Below are positions 7,684 through 16,763 of a stretch of 64,000 bases of DNA, in pieces. The notes below the pieces were generated by a model, which was not told the DNA's origin, ran no database searches, and saw only the letters and a program-made list of their open reading frames with translations. How positions within the stretch are numbered: the first letter of the stretch is position 1; each line of letters opens with the position of its first letter. The translations under genes and the position numbers were made by a program. Source of the DNA: CATQHS01 sp965203375 (lineage in GTDB: Bacteria > Actinomycetota > Acidimicrobiia > Acidimicrobiales > Aldehydirespiratoraceae); the NCBI GenBank assembly GCA_965203375.1, contig OZ241886.1, positions 3,100,001-3,164,000 of the forward strand, written 5' to 3'.

Positions 7684-8094
7684 GTGCGGCTGGACAGACC
7701 TCACAGCCTCCGGCTGTTCGTCCAGCTCGGCCGGCGGATGGACGCCCACTGCACCGCCACCGGCAAGGTGCTGCTGGCCCACCTGCCCGCCCCGCGGCGC
7801 GACCGGCTCCTGCGGGGCTGAGAGCTGCCCCGCAAAACCGATCACACCATCACCGACCACGCCGCGCTCGGATCTGAGCTGGCCTCGATCCGCAAGAACG
7901 GCTTCGCCGAGAACCGCCACGAGTCCGAGCTGGGCGTGGTGTCGGTGGCCGCCCCCCTGCGCGACGCCGGCCACAACGTGGTGGCGGCCCTCAGCGTGGC
8001 CGGCCCCAGCGACCGCATGGGACGACGCCCGCCGCGATATAATCCACCACATCCGCCGCCTAGCCGCCACGCCTCCCGCCAACTCAAATTCGAC
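7684..8094 (+). pseudogene. Broken duplicate of the iclR 3' half
   Basis: This ~411-bp stretch repeats positions 6365-6775 of the iclR gene at a constant offset of about 1319 bp, with few mismatches. It lacks the DNA-binding half. It carries an in-frame TGA at 7819-7821 (TGG to TGA), a one-base insertion in the G run at 8019-8021 and a short deletion near 8069, so it cannot encode a working effector domain. It marks the right-hand boundary of the toxin-antitoxin-containing insert. Confidence 0.9.
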
Positions 8095-8117
8095 TCCCAA
8101 GTTTAGATGAGTGGACC

Positions 8118-8678
8118 ATGCCAACCAGCATCTACAATTACATTTCGATTGCACTATTAGCTGGACTTATTGCTACATTTGGTTGCTCTAATATCAATTC
8201 TAACGACGACAACTACGAGTTACCAGACTTATCGTGTGATAATGAAGCTTCGACTAAACAGTACTTATTGTCATTCTTTGAATCTTTGAGTCGTAAAGAT
8301 GCGGTGGCAGCTCGCAACCACGTTGGATCGAAAGAGGCCAACTTTTATGAGTTCGTAATCTATCCAGAAGCAGTTAAAGATGATCGTTATCATCCTCTTG
8401 ACATCAGTCAATATGACTTATCAACTGTTGAGCTTCAGATAGAAGCAGTTATCAAGCGTATCAAACAAGGAGCGGCCTTTAGTTTGGAAGTATTCGAATA
8501 CGACTACACAGGCGGCGCTGGAAGAGCCGGATCGGAAGCACACTTTCATTACATCGGCACGCACGGTGATTCACATCAACAAACCGATCTCAGAGGTAAG
8601 GGAGCATTCAACTGTCAAGAAAAGAAAATCGTAGCGCTAAGTATGGTCACCGATTACAACGCCCTCAAGGATTCCTAA
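8118..8678 (+). CDS. Putative secreted/lipoprotein of unknown function (low-GC)
   Basis: A 186-residue protein with an N-terminal hydrophobic segment (residues 7-22) ending in ATFGCSN, a weak lipobox that could give a lipid-anchored Cys at residue 23. The rest is polar and acidic with no recognised domain; residues 44-60 (ASTKQYLLSFFESLSRKD) resemble the start of small NTF2/Cif-type stress domains. Base composition is strikingly AT-rich relative to the window, as in the next gene, which suggests recent transfer. Its 3' end overlaps the convergent methyltransferase gene by 14 bp. Confidence 0.65.
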   Translation: MPTSIYNYISIALLAGLIATFGCSNINSNDDNYELPDLSCDNEASTKQYLLSFFESLSRKDAVAARNHVGSKEANFYEFVIYPEAVKDDRYHPLDISQYDLSTVELQIEAVIKRIKQGAAFSLEVFEYDYTGGAGRAGSEAHFHYIGTHGDSHQQTDLRGKGAFNCQEKKIVALSMVTDYNALKDS

Positions 8679-9508
8679 TCGGTTCACTACAGACAAAGAT
8701 TGCTCCCCTTACAGTAACCAGTATTTGCACACCATTGAACCTATCCGTAAGGATATTTGCCACTCGATTTGACAATCTCTTTTGGTCTATAGCAGAGTCA
8801 AATGCCATCTTATAATACGCTGAACTGCAGTAATACTTTAGTAGTTCAGATATGCCTGGAAAGACTAAGGCACCGGACCAGTTCAACGTTTTGACGCTAT
8901 GAAATGAAGATGCAAGCTTGTGTTCACCGGTCTCTGCATCAAAGACTTGCGATATCCGTTCTATGAGCCTCCCTCCGATTTCGCTGACCGCTTTTTGATG
9001 AGCAGCTTGAAGCTCGGGGCGGCTGTGGGAACTGTTAGTAGTAGCGATAAAGATACCGTCGTCACGGATAACACGTGCTGCTTCCGCTATAGCTAGTTGA
9101 GGTTTGGGGATATGATATAGCATATGGCGAGCGAGGGCTGCACCGAAAGAACTACCAGAAAAAGGCATCTGGATAGCATCAACTTGGAGCAGCCTTGGAC
9201 TCAGATCATCAGCGGCAGCAAGAATTGACTTCAACTGACACAACGACAGATCAAATCGCAACAAGATCTTGTCGATCAAAAACAGTCGGGCCTACGGGCA
9301 ATAGTGGGGTCCCAACTCCACAACCAATGTCTAAGATTGGCGATCTATCCGCAAGCAGTTGTTTGATATGATCAAATATCGATTGAGTTGCTTCATCTAC
9401 AATTAAATAACGACTAAAAGCATTGACCCTTCTCTCTAGAGGAGTTTCTGTCCTATATAGATAGCGGGGGTCGATAGACTTATAGTGCGTGTCAGCTTCG
9501 TCAGACAT
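8665..9508 (-). pseudogene. Class I SAM-dependent methyltransferase, frameshifted
   Basis: Two overlapping reading frames together form one methyltransferase of about 280 residues. The upstream frame (from ATG 9508, preceded by GGTGG) carries motif I, ILDIGCGVGT. The downstream frame carries the expected continuation, with the motif II/III region DAIQMPF and ARHMLYHIP, and a C-terminal domain. The switch falls at a run of five A/T at 9278-9282; removing one base restores one continuous protein. It is either a recent pseudogene, a sequencing or assembly error in the homopolymer, or programmed slippage. Composition is AT-rich like the neighbouring lipoprotein gene. Confidence 0.75.
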
Positions 9509-9569
9509 GGTAACCACCATGAATCGCCGTCCTGCCGGTGGTCGCAGACAACCTCCTAAGGGCCGTCAC

Positions 9570-9839
9570 TCACTCAGGTCGAAGGGCCTTGACGGCGTCA
9601 GCCCCCCGCACCACATCACTCTCGAGGTAGGCGCGATGCGCGTCGACGAGTTCGGCCACGGCCTCGGTGTCTCCGAGGATCGCCAGAGTCTCTTCGAGCG
9701 ACTCCAAGTCCTCAAGGCCTATGAGCACTGCTGTAGGCGTGCCGTCGCGGGTGATGACCACGCGCTCGCGGTGAGCGCTGACGCGTTCGACGAACTCGGA
9801 GAACCGGTCTTGGACGGTGGGCAGCGGCTCATTCACCAT
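9570..9839 (-). CDS. Phd/YefM-family antitoxin (orphan)
   Basis: An 89-residue protein matching the Phd/YefM antitoxin fold: an N-terminal DNA-binding half with RFSEFVERV, the conserved RVVITRDGTPTAVLIGLED core, and a C-terminal acidic helix that would bind a toxin. ATG 9839 is used; GTG at 9845 is also in frame. No RelE/YoeB/Doc-type toxin gene is seen next to it on either side, so it may be an orphan or act on a distant partner. It sits between the low-GC patch and tRNA-Pro. Confidence 0.8.
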   Translation of the reverse strand: MVNEPLPTVQDRFSEFVERVSAHRERVVITRDGTPTAVLIGLEDLESLEETLAILGDTEAVAELVDAHRAYLESDVVRGADAVKALRPE

Positions 9840-9878
9840 GAGCACGATTTTGCCAACATGAGCAGGACTTGTGTCACC

Positions 9879-9956
9879 TGGTCGGGCTGGGGAGATTTGA
9901 ACTCCCGACCTTCGGTCCCCCAGACCGACGCGCTAACCAAACTGCGCCACAGCCCG
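9879..9956 (-). tRNA. tRNA-Pro (GGG anticodon)
   Basis: On the minus strand the sequence folds as a cloverleaf. The acceptor stem CGGGCTG/CAGCCCG is followed by discriminator A and an encoded CCA (9879-9881). The anticodon stem TCGGT/ACCGA closes the loop CTGGGGG (anticodon GGG), and the T arm is GGGAG-TTCAAAT-CTCCC. The C1:G72 pair is typical of tRNA-Pro. Its 3' end faces the low-GC accessory patch at 8105-9560. Confidence 0.95.
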
Positions 9957-10084
9957 TGACGGGTCTGAGGCTAGCGGCCGCAGCACTGGGTACGCACTCG
10001 CGGCGCGCCTACGGGGCGAACTACAAGCAGCACGCGCCCGCGGCCGGGCCATCCCGGTCTGATCAGCGGGCGGGCAGCCCGGAG

Positions 10085-10309
10085 TCACAGCAGCAGGGCC
10101 ACGCCTTGGACGGCCCGCCAGCCCAGGTAGGCCACGGCCAGCGCCAGCAGGATCCAGAAGTGCCAGGGGACCCGCGAGGCGGCGGCCACAGGCGGGGCAG
10201 GGCCAGCGAGTGGCCCCGGTTCCACCGCCTGGTCGCAGAACGGGCAGACACCGTCGGGGCTCACCGCGCTGGGGGCCAGGTAGCGCTCGCAGGGCGGACA
10301 CCAGGGCAC
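10085..10309 (-). CDS. Small zinc-ribbon membrane protein
   Basis: A 74-residue protein. The N-terminus has two CxxC pairs (CPPC at residues 4-7 and CPFC about 22-25) that would make a zinc ribbon. The C-terminus has one transmembrane helix preceded by PWHFWILLALAVAYLGWRAV. Small proteins with this plan are common in actinobacteria and have no assigned role. It is an isolated gene between tRNA-Pro and the DUF222 gene. Confidence 0.7.
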   Translation of the reverse strand: MPWCPPCERYLAPSAVSPDGVCPFCDQAVEPGPLAGPAPPVAAASRVPWHFWILLALAVAYLGWRAVQGVALLL

Positions 10310-10545
10310 AGCCGCCAGGCTAAGAGCACTCCCGTGCCAAACCCCGGCTTGGCCCCGGCGTTCGAGGGTCCGCTCACTCGAAACGATCCAGTTCGCTCGG
10401 CTCCCTTGTCGCCGTTGGCTCGGTGTGCTGGCGGGTCTGACCTGTTTTCAGGGTGTTGCGGATGGATTCAAAGAGATTTCAGAAAATTTCAGAAAATATC
10501 GGAATAAAGGGTGTGATTGTCTCACCCATGCTGTAGAGTGATCGT
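10310..10545. other. Spacer with AT-rich leader of the DUF222 gene
   Basis: The spacer is AT-rich near 10465-10545. It contains a doubled tttcagaaaa word (about 10477-10496) and a small inverted repeat GGGTG (10509-10513) / CACCC (10523-10527) just before the DUF222/HNH start. These may be part of its promoter or operator; no strong -35/-10 pair is evident. Confidence 0.35.
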
Positions 10546-11964
10546 ATGTTCACTGAAATGGTCCGAAGCGTCGACAAGGGGCTGGCCAGACTTCTGGAAG
10601 CGGTCCGAGCCGGGGACCTGCCGGTGGCGCAATTGAAGGACCTGATCGCGGCCAGCCGAGCCTGGGAAGCCAAAGTGGCCGCCCTGCAGGCCGACGCCGC
10701 CCGGTTGATCTCGACCCGGGAGGGACATGGCGACGGCGGGGCCTCGGTGCTGCGCGACCAGGCCGGCAAATTCAAGTCCCAGGCCCGCCGCAGCCTCGAC
10801 GCCGCTGAGGTTCTAGATGAGATGCCCGGACTCCGAGGCGCGGTGGACTCCGGGGAAGTGCCGTTGGCCAACGCCGAGCGGCTCGCCGACGCGGCCAAGC
10901 GCACAGCTCCTAAGGCGGTGGACTCTGCTTCTGATCTGTTGGCCATGGCCAAGGAGCTGCCGCCGGACCGGTTCGCCCGCGAGGCCAGCGCCTGGACCCA
11001 GCGCCACCAGACCGATCACGGCCACGGCGACTGGATCAACAAGCGCCGCCACCGGTATCTCAAGACCTGGAAGCAACAAGACGGCATGGTCCGCCTCGAC
11101 GGCCTGTTGGACCCCGAGACCGGCACCCGCATCTGCAGCCGCCTACAAGACACCGCCGAAGAGCTCCGCCGCCAAGACCAACAAACAGCCCGCACCGGCA
11201 CCGCCTCAACCAGAGGCGGCGGCCCAGCCGACAGCTCCGGCGACGGCGAGAGCGGTCGGTCTTGGGATCAGCTCCGGGCCGACGCCTTGGACCTGCTCAC
11301 CTCGGGCGCCGCCGACGACAAGGGACGCGGCGGCGCCGGCGGGCGGCCCAAGGCCGAGGTCATCGTGGTGGCCGACATCGGCGCCCTCACCGGCGACGAC
11401 CCCGCCGGGCGCTGCGAAATCCCCGGCACCGGGCCCGTGCCCCCCGAGGTACTCCAACGAATCGCCTGCGACGCCCAGCTCACCGGGCTCCTCTTCAGCG
11501 ACGGCAAACCGCTGCGCCACGGAGCCACCGTTCGCACCGCCACCACCGCCCAATGGCGGATGCTCATCGCCCGCGACCGCGGCTGCATCGGCTGCGGCGC
11601 CGAACCCGGCCAATGCCAAGTCCACCACATCACCCCCTACGCCCGACTACGCCGCACCGACATCGAAAACCTCGTCCTCGTCTGCTGGCGCTGCCACCAC
11701 AACATCCACGACCACCACTGGCAAGTCGTCCACCGGCAGGGCAAACCCGCCCTCGAAGCACCCGACCCCCTGGCCCCGCCCGGCCCCGCCGACGGCCGAC
11801 ACCCCCACGACCAAAACCCCCGCGACCCCCGACCACAACCGGGCCGCAGCCCGCAACCAGCCAGAGCCCGGACCAAACCGGCCCCGACCCGCCCCGGATC
11901 AGCCCGCCCGGCCAACGATCCCGATCCGCCCCGGCAACCAGCCCCCGCCCTCTTCGACGCCTGA
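10546..11964 (+). CDS. DUF222 / HNH endonuclease domain protein (13E12-repeat family)
   Basis: A 472-residue protein with an N-terminal DUF222 helical domain (about residues 20-340) and an HNH nuclease-like domain near residues 345-400. The HNH carries CIGCG, QCQVHHITPYA and CWRCHHNIHDHHW, that is, two Cys pairs for zinc and the HH and N/H active-site residues. This is the family known from the mycobacterial 13E12 repeats, often present in many copies in actinobacterial genomes. Function is unknown; mobility or defence roles have been suggested. The last ~80 residues are low-complexity Pro/Arg-rich. Confidence 0.85.
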   Translation: MFTEMVRSVDKGLARLLEAVRAGDLPVAQLKDLIAASRAWEAKVAALQADAARLISTREGHGDGGASVLRDQAGKFKSQARRSLDAAEVLDEMPGLRGAVDSGEVPLANAERLADAAKRTAPKAVDSASDLLAMAKELPPDRFAREASAWTQRHQTDHGHGDWINKRRHRYLKTWKQQDGMVRLDGLLDPETGTRICSRLQDTAEELRRQDQQTARTGTASTRGGGPADSSGDGESGRSWDQLRADALDLLTSGAADDKGRGGAGGRPKAEVIVVADIGALTGDDPAGRCEIPGTGPVPPEVLQRIACDAQLTGLLFSDGKPLRHGATVRTATTAQWRMLIARDRGCIGCGAEPGQCQVHHITPYARLRRTDIENLVLVCWRCHHNIHDHHWQVVHRQGKPALEAPDPLAPPGPADGRHPHDQNPRDPRPQPGRSPQPARARTKPAPTRPGSARPANDPDPPRQPAPALFDA

Positions 11965-12093
11965 CCACGAGAACGGAGGTGTGGCACCCCCGAGCCAGAG
12001 CCAAGACGACGCAACCGCCAAGAGGGCATCCGCGGCAAGACCCGACGCCCGGACAGGCCATGCCATCCGCAGCCGTTACTCGATGGCCCTAGG

Positions 12094-12170
12094 GCGCGGA
12101 TAGCTTCAGCGGGCCAAGTGCGAAGTCAACAACGACAACGCTTCACTCTCCGATGAGGGACTATCCGCGC
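12094..12170. terminator. 10-bp inverted repeat between convergent genes
   Basis: GCGCGGATAG (12094-12103) pairs perfectly with CTATCCGCGC (12161-12170) across a 57-nt intervening segment. It lies between the DUF222 gene and the convergent SpoIIE-type gene. There is no T tract and the loop is long, so it could be an ancient element end and not a transcription terminator. Confidence 0.35.
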
Positions 12171-12232
12171 GCATTCTAAGTCGCTCGGGTCGGCGCTGGT
12201 TGCGGGTTGTCGCTGAGGAACCGGTTGGTCTC

Positions 12233-13312
12233 TCAGTCTCGGCGGATGGCCATTATGGCGGTGTCGTCGTTTATGGCGCCGCCCGCGAAATCTTTGGCCG
12301 CGTCGAGCAGCATCTTGCACAAGACGTCGGGGCTGGCGTCGAGGTCCCGCTCGACCGCCTTGATGATCCGTCCCTCCCCGAATATCTGGGGGCCGGACCG
12401 GGCCTCGGCCAGGCCGTCGGTGTACATGACCAGCAGGTCGTCGCGCACCAGCGGGATCTCCTTGGAGAAGTACCCGGCGGTGGGGTCGAGCATGAGCAGG
12501 GGGCCGGTCGAGCGCAGCGGGGCCACTCCTTCAGCCTGGAACAAAAAGGCGGCCGGGTGGCCGGCCGAGCAGTAGCGGAGGGCCCCGGCCTCGGTGTCGA
12601 ACACCACCACGCAGGCCGATATGAACTCCTCGTGGCGGTCGCCGGTGGAGAGCTGCTCGTTGAGCTCCTCCAGGGCCTGGGCCGGGTCCCGGAACTGGCG
12701 CAGGAACACCCTCAGCAGGTATTTGGCCTGGAAGGCGGTGATCGACGACTCGATCCCGTGGCCGGCCACGTCGCCGATGACGGCGGCCACCCGGTTGGGG
12801 CCGACCCGGTGGACGTCGAAGAAGTCGCCGGCCATGAGGCCCGAGCCGGCCTGGTAGACCCGGCCGATCTCGAAGCCGGCAAAGTCGGGCACCTCCTCGG
12901 GGGCCAGCCGGGCCGCCCAGGCCTTGGGGGCCAACTGCTCCTGCTCCAGCGCCTGCTGGGCCCGCCGCTCAATGTCGTAGCGGTTGCGGGCCATCCGGGC
13001 CTCCCGAACCGAGGTGCGCGACCACCACAGCGAGGCCAGGGCCGGGATGGCCATCACCCCGAACACCATGGAGATGTTGGGGTTGGCGTACCGGGCCGCG
13101 GGCACCGCGGCTGCGCCCAGCAGCAGGTAGACGAGGGCGGCGTGGAGCTCTTTGCGGTAGGAGGCGAAGGCCAGGGAGTGGGCCTCCACGTCGTCGGTCT
13201 CGTCGGTGTCGATGAGCCGGACGATCCGCCACCGCAGCCGGGCCGAGCGGGCGTGGATGACGGCCGTGGCCAGGCACAGCACGGCCAGGGTGCCCAAGAT
13301 GATGACTTTCAT
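12233..13312 (-). CDS. Membrane-anchored PP2C/SpoIIE-type serine phosphatase (RsbU-like)
   Basis: A 359-residue protein. It has an N-terminal transmembrane helix (residues 3-20), one or two more hydrophobic segments at about 58-100, a short coiled-coil linker and a C-terminal SpoIIE/PP2C phosphatase domain. Metal-binding Asp residues lie in SGLMAGDFFDV and AVIGDVAGHG, with YTDGLAEAR and INDDTAIMAI near the end. Such phosphatases dephosphorylate anti-sigma-factor antagonists in partner-switching stress pathways. No anti-sigma or antagonist gene is adjacent, so the pathway is open. ATG 13312 has GGGAGGG 6 nt upstream. Confidence 0.85.
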   Translation of the reverse strand: MKVIILGTLAVLCLATAVIHARSARLRWRIVRLIDTDETDDVEAHSLAFASYRKELHAALVYLLLGAAAVPAARYANPNISMVFGVMAIPALASLWWSRTSVREARMARNRYDIERRAQQALEQEQLAPKAWAARLAPEEVPDFAGFEIGRVYQAGSGLMAGDFFDVHRVGPNRVAAVIGDVAGHGIESSITAFQAKYLLRVFLRQFRDPAQALEELNEQLSTGDRHEEFISACVVVFDTEAGALRYCSAGHPAAFLFQAEGVAPLRSTGPLLMLDPTAGYFSKEIPLVRDDLLVMYTDGLAEARSGPQIFGEGRIIKAVERDLDASPDVLCKMLLDAAKDFAGGAINDDTAIMAIRRD

Positions 13313-13448
13313 CCTGTTCCCTCCCCCTACCGACTAGGCCAGCCTCCTGCCATGGTACCCCGACAACCGGGCGGTGAGAGCCACACCCGGCGGCCGGGCC
13401 GGCCCGGAACCGGGGAGCACCAGCGGTGGGCGGGGCCGGTCAGCCCTG

Positions 13449-15146
13449 TCAGTCCCGGCGGCGGACCCGGAGCTTCACCGCGGTCGGGCCCAGGCCCAGC
13501 TCCTCTCGGAGCCGGCGCTCCACATAGCGCAGGTACGGGCGGGGCAGCTCGCGGTTGGTGAACAGGGTGAAGGTGGGGGGGTCGCTGGCCCCCTGGACGG
13601 CGTAGAGGATCCGGGCCCCGGCGGGGGCGGGCTGGGCGGCCTGGGCGGCCCGCACCACCTCGTTCACCCGCCGGGTCGGTATCCGAGTGCGGTAGGCCTC
13701 CGCCACCGTCCGCAGCGACGGCCACAGGCGGCCGACGCCCTTCCCGGAGAGGGCCGAGACCCGCAGCACCAGCGGCCAGCCCAGAAAGCCGAGCTTGTCC
13801 TCCACCTCGGCGCCCAGCTTCAGCCGAGCCTCGGTGCCGATCAGATCCCATTTGTTGAGGACCACCACCACCGGGCAGCCGGCCGCGTCCACCCGTTCGG
13901 CCAGGCGCTGGTCTTGGTGGGTGACCCCTATGGAGGCATCGACGACCAGCAGGGCCACGTCGGAGCCGTCCACCGCCCTCAGGGCCCTCACCAGCGAGTA
14001 GTACTCGGTGTCGGTGTCGATGCGGGCCCGGCGCCGCATCCCGGCCGTGTCCACGAACCTCACCGGGCCCCACTGGGTGGCGACGCTGGTGTCGATGGCG
14101 TCCCGGGTGGTGCCGGGCTGGTCGTGAACGATGGACCGGTCTTCGCCGATCAGCCGGTTGAACAGCGTCGATTTCCCCGCGTTGGGGCGACCCACGATCG
14201 CCACCGACAACACCTCCCCGCCGGGCCGGGAGACTTCGGGGGCTCCGGGGGACCCACCGGGCCGGGGGGCCTCGCCGGTTCGGGGAACTTCAAGGGCTTC
14301 GGGGGGCCCACCAAGGCCGGCGGCTCCGGGGCCTCCGGGAGGCCCGGGACGGGAGGCTTCGGGGGCTTCGAGGGGCCCGCCGGGGCCGGGGGCTTCGTCG
14401 GCTGGAGGAGGGGCCTCGCTGGAGCGGGTGGAGTCGTCGGCCAGCGGGGCTTCGCCAGCTCGGGGGGCTTCGGGGGCGTCGGCGGGGCCGGGCACCGGGG
14501 CTGGCAGCAGGGCGATCAGCGCGTCGAGCAGGTCTCCGGTGCCGCGGCCGTGCAGGGCGCTGATCGGGTGGGGGTCCCCGAAGCCGAGGCTCAGCATCTC
14601 CCAGGCCCCGCCCTCGCGGCCCGGGCTGTCGACCTTGTTGGCCGCCACCAGCACCGGCGTGCCGGCCCGGTGCAGCAGCCGGGCCACGGTCTCGTCGTCG
14701 CCGGTGAGCCCGACGACGGCGTCGACCACAAAAAGAACGGCATCGGCGTCGCGGACGGCCCGCTCGGCCTGAGCGCTGACCTTGCCGTCGAGGCCGGCGG
14801 CCGAGGCCATCCACCCGCCGGTGTCCACCAGCGTGAACCGACGGCCCAGCCATTCGGCGGTCACCGCCTTGCGGTCCCGGGTGACCCCCGGCCGCTCCTG
14901 CACGATGGCCTCCCGGCGGCCGAGGATGCGGTTCACCAAGGTGGACTTGCCGACGTTGGGCCGGCCGATCACCGCCACCACCCCGACGACGGCCTCACCG
15001 GCAGCCGACCCCTCCGCGGGCACCATCCCAGCGACGGCCCCGGGCGTCGTCCCGGACGCGGCCGCGGCGGAAGCCTCAGACACCGTCCCGGACGCGGCAG
15101 CGGTGTCCTCCTCGGGCACCGGGTTGGAAGCTTTCGGGCTGGTCAT
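13449..15146 (-). CDS. der: Ribosome-assembly GTPase Der (EngA)
   Basis: A 565-residue double-GTPase needed for 50S subunit maturation. G domain 1 has GRPNVGKST, DTGG and NKVD. G domain 2 has GRPNAGKST, DTAGM and NKWD. The C-terminal KH-like domain follows. Between the two G domains is a Pro/Gly/Ala/Glu-rich linker of roughly 110 residues, far longer than usual, and the N-terminus has an extra ~50 low-complexity residues. ATG 15146 overlaps the stop of the upstream DUF512 gene by 4 bp (ATGA), so the two are probably translationally coupled. Confidence 0.95.
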   Translation of the reverse strand: MTSPKASNPVPEEDTAAASGTVSEASAAAASGTTPGAVAGMVPAEGSAAGEAVVGVVAVIGRPNVGKSTLVNRILGRREAIVQERPGVTRDRKAVTAEWLGRRFTLVDTGGWMASAAGLDGKVSAQAERAVRDADAVLFVVDAVVGLTGDDETVARLLHRAGTPVLVAANKVDSPGREGGAWEMLSLGFGDPHPISALHGRGTGDLLDALIALLPAPVPGPADAPEAPRAGEAPLADDSTRSSEAPPPADEAPGPGGPLEAPEASRPGPPGGPGAAGLGGPPEALEVPRTGEAPRPGGSPGAPEVSRPGGEVLSVAIVGRPNAGKSTLFNRLIGEDRSIVHDQPGTTRDAIDTSVATQWGPVRFVDTAGMRRRARIDTDTEYYSLVRALRAVDGSDVALLVVDASIGVTHQDQRLAERVDAAGCPVVVVLNKWDLIGTEARLKLGAEVEDKLGFLGWPLVLRVSALSGKGVGRLWPSLRTVAEAYRTRIPTRRVNEVVRAAQAAQPAPAGARILYAVQGASDPPTFTLFTNRELPRPYLRYVERRLREELGLGPTAVKLRVRRRD

Positions 15147-16702
15147 GGGCGGGTCAGGGCGTCGCGCAGGGCCTGGCCGTGGGTGGGGACCACCTCCACC
15201 GGCCGGGGCAGGTCGGCCGGAGTGGCGCCGTCGAGGAACCGGCCCCGGCTGAGGCACACGTCGGGCAGCAGATAGCGATGGCCGGCCGGCTCAGCCGCCA
15301 AGACGCGGGCCAAGTCCTCCCCCACCATGAGGCCGGTGACGCCGATATTGCCGCCGAAGAACCGGTTCTCCACCGGCACCACCCGCACGTCGTCGCGGCC
15401 CAGAGCGGCCACGACCGGACCGACGACCGCCGCCCCCAGGGTCCCGGTCAGAACCGCGGCGGGGGCCCGGCGGCCGGGTCGCAGCCGCACCGGCGCCGGT
15501 CCGGCCTCCCCACCGTCCAGAGGAGCCACCACCGCAACCGGCACTGGCCCGAGATGATCCGCTTCACCGACCCCGGCCCCGCCGCCAGCCGGAGTGGCCA
15601 CCACCGCAGCCTGCGCCGGCCCTGGACGATCCGCTTCACCGGTCCCGGCCCCGCCGCCGCCGGCCCCGGCCGGAGCGGCCACCACCGAGGCCGCCGAACC
15701 CAGGCGGGGGGCCCGGTACCCGTCGGCGGGGGCGCCGTCGACCCAGCCGAAGAAGCCGGACCGGGGGGCGGTGGCGGACTCGGCCGCCCCGTTGAACTCG
15801 AGCTCGAGGGTGCGGGCCATGCCGATCCCGTCCTCGTGCATCTCGAACCCCTCGTAGTGGTCGGCCGGCGGGAACTCCCGGCCGCACATGACGTAGTACT
15901 CGTCGGCCGCGAACACCATGCGCCGGCCCAGAGCCTCGCCGAACACCTCCTGCCACTCGGCCACCAGGTCGACCACGGCCGCCGCCTCGCCCCGGGTGTG
16001 GGCCCGCATCCTCCGCTGGCGGTTGAACCGCGACACCCCCAGGGGCACCACGCCCACCGTGCGGAGCCCCCAGAACCGGTCGAGCACCCCGGCGAAGGTG
16101 TCGGCCAGCACCTCGCCGTCGTTCACGCCCGGGCACACCACCACCTGCCCGTGGACCTCGATCCCGGCCTCCAGCAGCAGCCTCAGCCACCTCAGGGAGA
16201 CGGCGCCCCGCCGGTTCTGCAGTATCCGGGCCCGGATCTCGGGGTCGGCGGCGTGGATCGACACGTAAAGCGGCGACAGCCTTTCGGTGACCACCCGCTC
16301 GAAGTCCAGTTCGGTGAACCGGGTGAGGGTGGTGAAGTTCCCGTACAGAAAGGAGAGCCGGTAGTCGTCGTCTTTGAGGTACAGCGACCGCCTCATCCCC
16401 TTGGGGAGCTGGTGGATGAAGCAGAACTCGCAGTGGTTGTCGCAGGTCTGCACCCGGTCGAACACGGCGGCGTCCAGCTCGGCCCCGAGCGGCTCCCCGT
16501 CGCCCTTGGCCACCACCACCTCCAAGTCGGACCCGCCGCGCCTCACCGCCAGCCTCACCTCGGACCCGTCGGTGAGAAGCTGCCACCTGATCACATCGCG
16601 GGGGGCCTCGCCGTCGACGGCCAGGATCTCGTCGCCGGGGGCCAGGCCGGCCCGCTCGGCCGGCGACCCGCCGACCACGGCGACGAGGCGGGGGCCAGAC
16701 AC
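15143..16702 (-). CDS. DUF512 radical-SAM protein with N-terminal PDZ-like domain
   Basis: A 519-residue protein. Residues 1-65 form a PDZ-like module (GGSPAERAGLAPGDEILAVDG). A radical-SAM-type cluster site follows, CDNHCEFCFIHQLPKGMRRS, then the core with HAADPEIRARI and the DUF512 C-terminal region. Members of this family sit next to der in many bacteria, but their reaction is unknown. A Gly/Ala/Pro-rich insertion of about 70 residues around position 345-415 interrupts the DUF512 part, echoing the expanded linker in Der. GTG 16702 is the start. Confidence 0.88.
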   Translation of the reverse strand: MSGPRLVAVVGGSPAERAGLAPGDEILAVDGEAPRDVIRWQLLTDGSEVRLAVRRGGSDLEVVVAKGDGEPLGAELDAAVFDRVQTCDNHCEFCFIHQLPKGMRRSLYLKDDDYRLSFLYGNFTTLTRFTELDFERVVTERLSPLYVSIHAADPEIRARILQNRRGAVSLRWLRLLLEAGIEVHGQVVVCPGVNDGEVLADTFAGVLDRFWGLRTVGVVPLGVSRFNRQRRMRAHTRGEAAAVVDLVAEWQEVFGEALGRRMVFAADEYYVMCGREFPPADHYEGFEMHEDGIGMARTLELEFNGAAESATAPRSGFFGWVDGAPADGYRAPRLGSAASVVAAPAGAGGGGAGTGEADRPGPAQAAVVATPAGGGAGVGEADHLGPVPVAVVAPLDGGEAGPAPVRLRPGRRAPAAVLTGTLGAAVVGPVVAALGRDDVRVVPVENRFFGGNIGVTGLMVGEDLARVLAAEPAGHRYLLPDVCLSRGRFLDGATPADLPRPVEVVPTHGQALRDALTRP

Positions 16703-16763
16703 CGGCCAACGATACCGGCCCGGCGGCCCCGGACCGGGAACTCAAAAAAATCGGAGCCAGGGG

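Noticed and set aside
8665..9508. Two separate small genes in place of one methyltransferase
   Set aside because: Motif I is in one frame and the following motifs continue directly in the other after a five-base homopolymer, so one disrupted gene is the simpler reading.
10546..11964. DUF222/HNH gene as a homing endonuclease inside an intron or intein
   Set aside because: It is a free-standing gene with its own leader and matches the dispersed 13E12-type family; no split host gene flanks it.
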